From contig JAHDEC010000010.1 in NCBI GenBank assembly GCA_020629035.1, forward strand, positions 64,001 to 128,000: DNA of 64,000 nucleotides, read 5' to 3'. Below are positions 53,962 through 62,366 of this stretch, in pieces. A model generated the notes under the pieces. It did not search any database. It saw only the letters and a program-made list of their open reading frames with translations, and was not told the DNA's origin. Both the position numbers and the translations under genes were made by a program. Position 1 is the first letter of the stretch. Each line of letters opens with the position of its first letter. This stretch comes from Saprospiraceae bacterium (lineage in GTDB: Bacteria; Bacteroidota; Bacteroidia; Chitinophagales; Saprospiraceae).

Positions 53962-56900
53962 ATGAGAATCGCTTGGATAGTAAGCCTGGTACTATTTAGT
54001 CTCCCCAATACTGTATTCAGTCAATGGGTAACTAATGGTAACGCCTTCAGTTCAGGCACTGACTGCTATCAATTAACATCTGCATTGAACAGTCAAAACG
54101 GAAGTATTTTCTCTGCAAGCACCATAGATTTAGCTAACTCTTTTATTGTTGAATCTGGACTCTATTTTGGCAACAATGATGGAGGGGCAGACGGAATTGT
54201 GTTTGTACTAACCACCTCAAATACCCCAACAGGAGTTGGAGGAGGTGGAATCGGTTACCAAGGGATAAGTCCTTCATTTGCGGTCGAATTTGATACATGG
54301 ACTAATGGAGATCTAGGCGATCCCGCAAGCGACCATGCAGGTATTGTGCATTCTGGAGTAAATAATCACAATACTAATGGATTAGGTCCGGTGGTATCTT
54401 TAAGTAATTTAGAGGATGGTCAATTTCATTGTTTCACCATGGTTTGGGATGCAGACAATCAAGAAATTTCAGCCTACATAGATGGTTCATTGGCTATCAG
54501 TTGGTCAGGTGATCCCTCCAGTTATACCGGAACCAATATTGTTTATTATGGCTTTACTGCCTCGACTGGTGGTGCCAACAATGTCCATGAAGTTTGTGTG
54601 ACTGTTCCAGTCTTAGAACCGATGGAGGATGTAACCATTTGTGAAGGTGAGTCGGTTAATTTAAATGCCGACCCAAATGGAGTTTCCTATGATTGGGCAG
54701 ATCCAAATGGTGATTTATCCAATACCAGCATTGCCAATCCAGCAGCAGACCCCAATGAAACAACCAACTTTCAAGTAACTATTACCTATAGTTGTAATCT
54801 GGAAATTGAGGATGATGTTTTAGTAACTGTATTACCAAAACCCGCCATTATCATTGATCTCCCTCCAAGTTTTTGCACGGATGACCCAGCATATACCATT
54901 GATGTCATGCCTCTAGGAGGTTCATGGTTAGGTGATGTTGATGCATCAGGAAGTTTCGACCCTGCTATACTTGGTGCCGGTGAATATAAAGCCATTTACA
55001 CTTATCTAGATCCTAGCACAGATTGTGTACACGAAGAGTGTGTAAGTTTTTCAATTTATGATGTCCCAACTCCCTTCTTTGATTTTTGGGGACCTTATTG
55101 TGCATATGATACATTAGGACTTTTTGTCGCTATCCCCGGCGGCGGCACTTATAGTTTCGAAGGTATGAGTAACAATACGGGTGTTTTCGACCCTTCTGTC
55201 TTCGATCCAGGAATCTACCAAGTCGAATACACTATGACTAATATAAACGGCTGTGAGACGATCATTGACCAAAGCTTTGAAATTTTAGCTGTACCAGAAA
55301 TTAGCATAGAAGAAGTAACTGCCTTTTGTTTCGCTGATACCATTATAAACTTAAATGCAGAACCAGCCGATGGGCTTTGGAGCGGTGCAGCAAATTCGGC
55401 TGGCGAAATAAGTATCTCTCAGCTAGGCGCTGGAGATCACATAGTGTTTTATACATCAAATGAAACGCCACAATGTCCTGTTATAGATACATTATTAGTC
55501 ACAATTTATGAAACTCCATATGTCGAATTAGATGGTAATTATAATCTCTGTACAGGTGAATATATCACCTTACCCGGAGGTTATGCCTGTGGAGATTCCT
55601 GTTGGGTCGAACTTTTGTTAGATGGAGTAGTCATTGACACCTTACTTTTTGAATCAATTGATGGATATGTGATTGAGGATGAAGGTCTGTATAGCTACGG
55701 AGAAGTCTGGAGTAATTCACCTTGTCTGGGAATTGCTACTGGTGAACTGAGCATTTCTATTGTTGACAATCCGGTATTCGACAACATAGAACTTATATGT
55801 GATGAAGAGAATGAAAATTATCAAGTGCTATTTACTGTTTCTGGTGGAGATCTAGCAAGTTATAACCTAACAGGATCAAATTATAACTCTTTAGCTGATG
55901 GTTCGTTTAGCTCTGAATTTATCTCTAACAATGATTTTTATGAATTTGTAGTATTTGACGCTAATGGTTGCGCAAACGATACAATTGCGGGCAAATACAG
56001 CTGTTCTTGTGAAGATGTTCTGCCCACCTCATTAATTCCTAATCCATCTTTTGAAAATATATCTTGCTGCCCTACTTCGGAAAGTGATTTAGATTGTGCA
56101 GATGATTGGATTCAAGCTTCAGATGCAACCACCGATTTTTACCACACCTGTGGTTTGATGAATAATTGGTGGCTTGGATATCAAACACCCGTTCCTTTTC
56201 CAAATGGTGAAGGAGTCATTGGCTTTCGTGACGGAAAACCTGGCCAGCCAAATTTTAAAGAATACACTGGCGCATGCTTAACTGGCCCCATGAAAGTAGG
56301 TACAGAATATACCCTGGATTTTTATGTTGGTTTCCATGATCACTGGGCAAGTCGTGATTTAAAAATAGCATTGTTTGCCACTACAGATTGTAACAACCTC
56401 CCTTTTGGATCGGGCAACTCTAATTTCGGTTGTCCGACTAATGGACCCGGCTGGATAGAGCTTGATGAAAAAGATTATAGTGGAAATGACGAATGGATAA
56501 ATGCCAATTTCTCATTTACCGCTGATCAAGCATATACCGCAATTGTAATAGGACCATCATGCGAGGAGAACCCTAACTATCTGCGCGATCCGTATTATTA
56601 TCTGGACAATCTGATATTAGGAGAAAGTACCGACTTTGGCATTCCAATCATTGCCTTGGATGGCAATATTTGTGACGGGATGATAACATTACAAAGTGAA
56701 GACTTAGTACAAGGTACTTACCAGTGGTACAAAGATGGAGAACTCTTATCAGGAGAAACATCATTGGACATAAACATAATGAATAGCAGTCATGTAGAAG
56801 GAATTTATAGCATCATAGTAACGACTATTGACAATTGTTATCTGAGCCAAGAATATGAACTTATAATCCCGACCTATGAGAGCTTCGAAAGCCTTACCAT

Positions 56901-59187
56901 TTGTCAGGGAGAACAATATTTATTTGGTGATAATTATGTCTCGGAATCAGGGAATTATCAATATCCGTATTATGCTTCAGATGGCTGTGATAGTATTGCT
57001 CATTTAAACCTCATTGTTTTAGCTAATAGCGAAAGCTATATCGATACAAGTATTTGTGTTGCTGATCAGATCATTATTAATGATGAAGTCTTCTCGGAGC
57101 TGGGGGATTTCAGTCAGACCTTGACAAACTCACTGGGTTGCGATAGCACCATAAATATATCGATTCAACATATTGAGGTCTTGGAAGGTATAGTAAATGC
57201 AGAAATATGCGAGGGCGATGTGTATGTACTAAACACAGAATCCTATGATTCTCAAGGAAGCTTTCAACAGTCTTTACTTACAGCAGATGGTTGTGACAGT
57301 ATCCTAAACTTAAATCTCACTGTTCATCAATCAACAGAATTTATGCTCTTCGATACCATTTGCTCAGGAGACTTATATATGCTAAATGATTCGATGTACA
57401 CCAATGCTGGAGACTATGCCCAGCAACTTTTGAATAGTGAAAATTGTGATTCTACTTTGTGGTTAAACCTGCATGTAATTCAAGCTTCCACAGAAACAAT
57501 CGTGCAAACCATATGTGAAGGTGACACTGCTTTTGTAAACGGCATTGCCTATACAGAAGAAGGAACATACCAACAAATGTTGCCTTCTTTGGTCGTATGT
57601 GATAGTTTATTGAACATTGAGCTTGTAATAAATGAGATTAAGAGTGAAGAAATATTTCTTACTAAATGTCCTTCTGATATAATTGAGGTAAATGGAATAC
57701 CTTACTTTGATGAGGGTGTATACGAACAAACACTAAGTGCTACAAATCTTTGCGACAGTTTATTGAGTATCAATATTGAGCACCGTGAGTTGGACACAGT
57801 TAATATTTCCAACTTTAGTTGTAATCCGCTAGATACTGGTGTAGTTGCCTTGGTCGAGCTAGACCAATTCGGTTGTGACTCTTTGATAATCACCAAAACG
57901 CAATTGCATGATCCCATCGAATGCCAACTACTTGTAACTATCGAGCCCAATATCATTCCTTGTAATCTAAGCGCTGATACTATTTGGCTGATGATTGAAG
58001 GAGGCGCGGCACCCTATGAATATGTCCTAGAATCACTTACAAATTCGGAAATTAGTCAAGGCTTTTTGAGTCAATCAAACGATAGATGGTTTATCAGCAA
58101 CTTGAGTGAAGGAGACTATCTGTTAGATATTTTTTCTTCGGATGGATACTTTGCAATGGTCTCTTTTGCGATGGAATTGGCAGCACCTCCAATGGTAACT
58201 TTAGCTGTAAACTCAAGCGTTTCCTGTTTTGGAGAAAGTGATGGATCTGCCCAAATTACTGATTTCTTGGGTGGACTAGAACCCTATCATATTGAGTGGT
58301 CTACTGGATCAAATAATCTGGAGTTAGATAGTCTTTCTGCAGGAAGTTATAGTCTAACAATAACTGATGCTAATGAGTGTGTGGATATATACAATTTTGA
58401 GGTAGGCAGCCCAGAAGCATTAATACTAAATGCAGAATTTAATGATCCTTTATGTTTTGGAGAATCTAATGGTTCTGTCATGCTAAATGCTAGTGGTGGG
58501 GTCCCTAGTTATTTTTTTAGTTTAGATGGGGTGCAGCAAACTAACAATCGCTTCGAGAATTTAGCAGCTGGGAATTATACTTTTTATTTATTGGATGACA
58601 ATGCTTGCCAAGACTCTGTTTCAGTAAACCTTAACGATCCAGATCCGCTCTTTTTAGACCTAGGAAACGACACCACGATAAACTACGGAGAAAGCTATTT
58701 AATAGAAGGAAACACCAGCTTTGACCCAGCTGATATTAGTGAATTAATTTGGGCTAACATTGATACTGACTATTGTGAAGACTGTATATATCAAGAGGTA
58801 TCTCCAAAACAAGATCAAACATATATTCTAAACATCATTACAGAAAATGGTTGTATAGTTTCTGACACGATAAATCTTTATGTTGTTCTTACAAAAGATA
58901 TTTATATTCCCAATGTTTTTTCTCCCAATGTTGATTCCGCAAATAACGGATTTACCTTAGATGGCAACTCCGCTACAGAAAATATAAATTTCCTATACAT
59001 TTATGATCGCTGGGGGAATCTCCTGTTTACTGGTTTTAATCTAGAACCTGGCAATATCCAAGAAGGATGGGACGGAAAGTTCAACAACCAATTAGTCGAG
59101 CAGGGCGTATACACTTTTGTAGCAGAAGTCCGTTTTGTAGATGGCAGTTTACAAAAAGTAGCTGGCGATGTTACCCTAATAAGATAA
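53962..59187 (+). CDS. Giant lectin/SprB-repeat adhesin with T9SS type B (CHU_C) sorting domain
   Basis: The 1741-residue protein has a signal peptide (MRIAWIVSLVLFSLPNTVFS), an L-type lectin-like domain (about 22-215; SFAVEFDTWTNGDLGDPASD, HCFTMVWDADNQEISAYIDG), Ig/PKD-like modules (about 215-680), a jelly-roll region (about 684-890; SLIPNPSFENISCCP, TGPMKVGTEYTLDFYVGFHD), six Cys-containing repeats of about 50 residues (about 975-1275, pattern TICxGDxY...GCDSxxxLNL), two SprB-type repeats (about 1415-1560; SCFGESDGSAQITDFLGG, LCFGESNGSVMLNASGG) and a gliding-associated CHU_C domain (IYIPNVFSPNVDSANNGF, IYDRWGNLLF, WDGKFNNQLVEQGVYTFVAE). Such proteins are mobile or anchored surface adhesins. 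Type B cargo usually depends on a PorP/SprF protein, one of which is encoded at 29583. Confidence 0.93.
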   Translation: MRIAWIVSLVLFSLPNTVFSQWVTNGNAFSSGTDCYQLTSALNSQNGSIFSASTIDLANSFIVESGLYFGNNDGGADGIVFVLTTSNTPTGVGGGGIGYQGISPSFAVEFDTWTNGDLGDPASDHAGIVHSGVNNHNTNGLGPVVSLSNLEDGQFHCFTMVWDADNQEISAYIDGSLAISWSGDPSSYTGTNIVYYGFTASTGGANNVHEVCVTVPVLEPMEDVTICEGESVNLNADPNGVSYDWADPNGDLSNTSIANPAADPNETTNFQVTITYSCNLEIEDDVLVTVLPKPAIIIDLPPSFCTDDPAYTIDVMPLGGSWLGDVDASGSFDPAILGAGEYKAIYTYLDPSTDCVHEECVSFSIYDVPTPFFDFWGPYCAYDTLGLFVAIPGGGTYSFEGMSNNTGVFDPSVFDPGIYQVEYTMTNINGCETIIDQSFEILAVPEISIEEVTAFCFADTIINLNAEPADGLWSGAANSAGEISISQLGAGDHIVFYTSNETPQCPVIDTLLVTIYETPYVELDGNYNLCTGEYITLPGGYACGDSCWVELLLDGVVIDTLLFESIDGYVIEDEGLYSYGEVWSNSPCLGIATGELSISIVDNPVFDNIELICDEENENYQVLFTVSGGDLASYNLTGSNYNSLADGSFSSEFISNNDFYEFVVFDANGCANDTIAGKYSCSCEDVLPTSLIPNPSFENISCCPTSESDLDCADDWIQASDATTDFYHTCGLMNNWWLGYQTPVPFPNGEGVIGFRDGKPGQPNFKEYTGACLTGPMKVGTEYTLDFYVGFHDHWASRDLKIALFATTDCNNLPFGSGNSNFGCPTNGPGWIELDEKDYSGNDEWINANFSFTADQAYTAIVIGPSCEENPNYLRDPYYYLDNLILGESTDFGIPIIALDGNICDGMITLQSEDLVQGTYQWYKDGELLSGETSLDINIMNSSHVEGIYSIIVTTIDNCYLSQEYELIIPTYESFESLTICQGEQYLFGDNYVSESGNYQYPYYASDGCDSIAHLNLIVLANSESYIDTSICVADQIIINDEVFSELGDFSQTLTNSLGCDSTINISIQHIEVLEGIVNAEICEGDVYVLNTESYDSQGSFQQSLLTADGCDSILNLNLTVHQSTEFMLFDTICSGDLYMLNDSMYTNAGDYAQQLLNSENCDSTLWLNLHVIQASTETIVQTICEGDTAFVNGIAYTEEGTYQQMLPSLVVCDSLLNIELVINEIKSEEIFLTKCPSDIIEVNGIPYFDEGVYEQTLSATNLCDSLLSINIEHRELDTVNISNFSCNPLDTGVVALVELDQFGCDSLIITKTQLHDPIECQLLVTIEPNIIPCNLSADTIWLMIEGGAAPYEYVLESLTNSEISQGFLSQSNDRWFISNLSEGDYLLDIFSSDGYFAMVSFAMELAAPPMVTLAVNSSVSCFGESDGSAQITDFLGGLEPYHIEWSTGSNNLELDSLSAGSYSLTITDANECVDIYNFEVGSPEALILNAEFNDPLCFGESNGSVMLNASGGVPSYFFSLDGVQQTNNRFENLAAGNYTFYLLDDNACQDSVSVNLNDPDPLFLDLGNDTTINYGESYLIEGNTSFDPADISELIWANIDTDYCEDCIYQEVSPKQDQTYILNIITENGCIVSDTINLYVVLTKDIYIPNVFSPNVDSANNGFTLDGNSATENINFLYIYDRWGNLLFTGFNLEPGNIQEGWDGKFNNQLVEQGVYTFVAEVRFVDGSLQKVAGDVTLIR

Positions 59188-59208
59188 AATAGCTTTTAAA
59201 TTTCATTA

Positions 59209-60210
59209 ATGTCTACATTAAAAACTCAAATTCTAATTGCATTTGTGCTGCTTGCACAAACGCTTTGGGCACAAACTGGATTAGATACAAGTAGCTTTCA
59301 TCAAGCAATGAAAAGAACACATGAAGGTTTAATCATCATAGGAGAAGCGCATGAAGTAAAAAGCACCTACCCAACCGAGTTGCTAATTATAAAGGAACTC
59401 TTAAAGCAAAATTACCAGCACATATTACTAGAGGCAGGACCTTCTGAAGTGGCTATTCTTAATCGATACTTAATGTCTGGAGATGAATTACTTTTGGACT
59501 ACACAAGAGCAAGGAGTGAGCACTACAGAGCATTTATCCAAGGATTAAAAAACTTGTATGATGAAAAGCCTTTTACTTTAAAGGGAATTGACTTTGATAG
59601 AAGTAGTTGTGCTTCTTTTGTCTTACAAAACCTACTTTCATACCCTTTTGAAAATCCAGTAGACAGTATAAAAAGTGATTTATTAAGTATCACTCAGGAA
59701 ACCAAACCCAAAGAATATAAAAGCATTATAGAATCGGTCAAACAAAAATATCCCACATACCAGCCTTATGTTGATTCGTTACTTTTAGATCAAGCATCAA
59801 TCATCCACGAAATGGTGCTGAACCCAGTGTATATGGCTGATTATGGAATATCATCCCAAAAAAGAGACGCACAAATTTATGAATCGATTGCAGCTATAGA
59901 TAGTGCAACATTAGCAAAATCTATATTAATTATTGGCAGTAATCATATCACCAATAAGCAGCATTGGTGGTCTTTAGTCGAAAGTGACAGTACATTGGCT
60001 TCGGTAGCCCAATTGTATCTCTTTAGCTATAAAAACTGCCAGAACTTTATAAAAAGAAAGAACTATACTTCATCGAAACCATTAGCTGATTATATTAAAC
60101 CCCATGAATCCGAGGAGGCTATTGTTTATTTTGAATCCCGTAAAAATCCACTTGAAGAAGTACCATCAAAACCCAACCAAATAACCATTATCAGCCTTAT
60201 AAATCAATAA
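59209..60210 (+). CDS. Secreted EreA/ChaN-like fold protein
   Basis: The 333-residue protein has a signal peptide (MSTLKTQILIAFVLLAQTLW, cleaved at WAQ) and the core of the erythromycin-esterase/ChaN/TIKI-like superfamily: IIIGEAHEVKSTYPTELLII with Glu-x-His, LLEAGPSEVAILNRYL, and late strands LIIGSNHITNKQHWWSL. The two Glu/His positions are those used for catalysis or metal binding in the superfamily; the exact branch is not clear. It starts 21 bases after the giant adhesin gene on the same strand and may be transcribed with it. Substrate unknown; antibiotic inactivation should not be assumed. Confidence 0.7.
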   Translation: MSTLKTQILIAFVLLAQTLWAQTGLDTSSFHQAMKRTHEGLIIIGEAHEVKSTYPTELLIIKELLKQNYQHILLEAGPSEVAILNRYLMSGDELLLDYTRARSEHYRAFIQGLKNLYDEKPFTLKGIDFDRSSCASFVLQNLLSYPFENPVDSIKSDLLSITQETKPKEYKSIIESVKQKYPTYQPYVDSLLLDQASIIHEMVLNPVYMADYGISSQKRDAQIYESIAAIDSATLAKSILIIGSNHITNKQHWWSLVESDSTLASVAQLYLFSYKNCQNFIKRKNYTSSKPLADYIKPHESEEAIVYFESRKNPLEEVPSKPNQITIISLINQ

Positions 60211-60325
60211 TCCAAAATGCTTATTGTGATATGCCTCGAGGCCTAAAACATGCATACGTTAAACTAGTTACAGAGCACACTCAAAACATGAAAATAGCTT
60301 CAGAATAAGCTATCTTTAAGATGTT

Positions 60326-61057
60326 ATGTTTAGATTGTATACACCCATAGCCATCCTACAATTTTATTGTTTATTTCATGCATATCGAAATAAAGCGGAT
60401 ACGGGCTGGTACTTACTCATCGTCTTTTTTCCGTTGGTTGGAAGCATCATATACCTTTATAAATTCGTCTACAACCCGCAAAAAATCGAGCAGCTAGGAG
60501 AAACGATCAAGCAATCGGTCAATAAAGGCCATCAAATACAAAAGCTCGAAAAAGAATTAGCGTTCAGTGACACAGTAAACAATCGAATGGCGCTAGCAGA
60601 GCAATATTTAGCAGAAGGATTTACTATTGAGGCTTACGAAATGTATAAAAGTTGTCACAAGGGTATTTACAAAGATGATTTGCCACTGTTGCTTAAGTTG
60701 GTTCAATGTAGCTACACAACGGAAGATTATCCCGCTTGCAAGACCTATGGAGATCTCATAGACAAACATCATGATTTTAGATCGCATGATGCTAAAGGCG
60801 CCTATGCTTGGGCACTGTATTACACAGGGGAAACAGAAAAGGCCAATGAGCTATTTTATTCATTCGATGTTGACTACTCAAGTTATCCTTTACGTTTGGA
60901 ATTTGTTTTCTATTTGTTAGAGTTAGACAAAGAAGCACATGCTATTCAAACCCTAGACAAAATGATTGCTGAGTTTGACTATATGGATTCCAATGAAAGA
61001 AAAATGAAGAAAAAAATATATAAACACTTACTAAAAGTGCGTTCAGAAATCGTTTAG
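60326..61057 (+). CDS. Membrane protein with PLDc_N-like head and TPR-like tail
   Basis: The 243-residue protein has two closely spaced N-terminal helices (about 3-18 and 26-48; WYLLIVFFPLVGSIIYLYKF) that look like the PLDc_N module seen at the start of cardiolipin synthases, here without any phospholipase domain. A short coiled segment (about 50-85, QSVNKGHQIQKLEKELA) leads to helical pairs of TPR type (about 85-235; NRMALAEQYLAEGFTIEAYE, AKGAYAWALYYTGETEKANE, LEFVFYLLELDKEAHAIQ). It probably acts as a membrane-bound interaction protein. A TATCTTTA sequence lies about 10 bases before the start. No specific function is recognised. Confidence 0.72.
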   Translation: MFRLYTPIAILQFYCLFHAYRNKADTGWYLLIVFFPLVGSIIYLYKFVYNPQKIEQLGETIKQSVNKGHQIQKLEKELAFSDTVNNRMALAEQYLAEGFTIEAYEMYKSCHKGIYKDDLPLLLKLVQCSYTTEDYPACKTYGDLIDKHHDFRSHDAKGAYAWALYYTGETEKANELFYSFDVDYSSYPLRLEFVFYLLELDKEAHAIQTLDKMIAEFDYMDSNERKMKKKIYKHLLKVRSEIV

Positions 61058-61174
61058 TTCTAGGTCATACTTCCTATCCAGTAATTAATTTGAGTTATTT
61101 GATTAAAGTTTTTAATAATTAACTATTAATCAAGAATATATAAACTATTTTACAGCCTCAAAATTTGCACTTAT

Positions 61175-62266
61175 ATGGCATTCCAAGCGGTTAAGTTTAA
61201 CATGAAGGATAGACCGGAGTTTATCAAAACTCTGAGAAGCAGGGTAAATAAATATTTTAAGGATAATAACATTCACCGATATTCTAATGCAAATATGGTT
61301 TTTAAAACCATATTTATGATTCTACTATACACAGTACCCTTAATCATAATGCTTACTGGATTAGTTACCTCATTTTGGGGTGTTTTTGGTCTTTGGATTA
61401 TTATGGGTTTCGGGATGGCGGGTATCGGCCTGTCAGTTATGCATGATGCAAATCATGGATCATACTCTAAGAATAAAAGAGTAAATAATGTAATTGCTTA
61501 CATTTCAAACTTCTTAGGAGCATATCACATCAATTGGAGAATTCAGCATAATGTGCTTCATCATTCATTTACTAATATTGAGGGGCATGATGAGGATATT
61601 GATATTCCAGTTATGAGGTTTTCCCCAACCAAAGAAAAAAATAAGTGGTTTAGATATCAAGCATATTACGCTACACTATTCTATGGTATTATGACTTTGT
61701 ATTGGACTTTTGGTAAAGATTTTTTCCAACTAGTTAGATATAAAAAGAAGGAACTTCTAAAACCCCAAGGTGTCAACTTTACTAGGGCATTGATTGAAAT
61801 GACATTTAATAAGCTATGGTATTTAGCTATCTTCTTAGTCTTGCCTTTAATTTTTGTTAATCTGCCTTGGTGGCAAACAGTGCTTGGTTTTGTAGCTATG
61901 AATTTCCTTTGTGGAGTATTTTTAGCCTATATATTCCAGCCAGCGCATGTTTTAGAAGACACGGATTTTTTCGTTCCAGATGAAGATATTAGCGTCGAAA
62001 ACCATTGGGCAATACACCAATTAAAGACCACTGCCAACTTCAGTAAAGGAAGCAAATGGTTTACTTGGTTTATTGGTGGATTAAACTACCAAATAGAGCA
62101 TCATCTATTTCCGAATATTTGTCATGTACATTATCCTAAAATTGCCCACCTAGTAAGACAAACTGCGAAAGAGTTTAATGTTCCATATTATGAACACAAA
62201 ACTTTTTATCGGGCACTAAAAAGCCATTTTTCGCTGTTAGATGACTTGGGCAAAGGCGTTATTTGA
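61175..62266 (+). CDS. Front-end fatty acid (acyl-lipid/acyl-CoA) desaturase
   Basis: The 363-residue membrane protein has all three histidine boxes of the family: HDANH (about 90-94), HNVLHH (about 125-130) and QIEHH (about 307-311). The Gln at the start of the third box is typical of front-end (delta-5/6-type) desaturases; no cytochrome b5 domain is fused. Hydrophobic helix pairs lie at about 45-85 and 215-260. The enzyme would introduce double bases-type unsaturation (a C=C bond) into membrane fatty acids using a di-iron centre, aiding membrane fluidity. It is flanked by unrelated genes and has its own upstream AT-rich leader. Confidence 0.93.
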   Translation: MAFQAVKFNMKDRPEFIKTLRSRVNKYFKDNNIHRYSNANMVFKTIFMILLYTVPLIIMLTGLVTSFWGVFGLWIIMGFGMAGIGLSVMHDANHGSYSKNKRVNNVIAYISNFLGAYHINWRIQHNVLHHSFTNIEGHDEDIDIPVMRFSPTKEKNKWFRYQAYYATLFYGIMTLYWTFGKDFFQLVRYKKKELLKPQGVNFTRALIEMTFNKLWYLAIFLVLPLIFVNLPWWQTVLGFVAMNFLCGVFLAYIFQPAHVLEDTDFFVPDEDISVENHWAIHQLKTTANFSKGSKWFTWFIGGLNYQIEHHLFPNICHVHYPKIAHLVRQTAKEFNVPYYEHKTFYRALKSHFSLLDDLGKGVI

Positions 62267-62366
62267 TTTTCGTTTAACTAATGTTCCACTTCCTATGCTT
62301 ATACAATACCCTAGTAACTAACGGTATCTCTAATTTTATTGAAAGCCAGTAAACTTCCCTCTTACA

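Noticed and set aside
59209-60210. Erythromycin resistance esterase
   Set aside because: Only the broad superfamily motifs are visible; the protein is secreted and shorter than typical EreA/EreB, so a resistance role is not supported.
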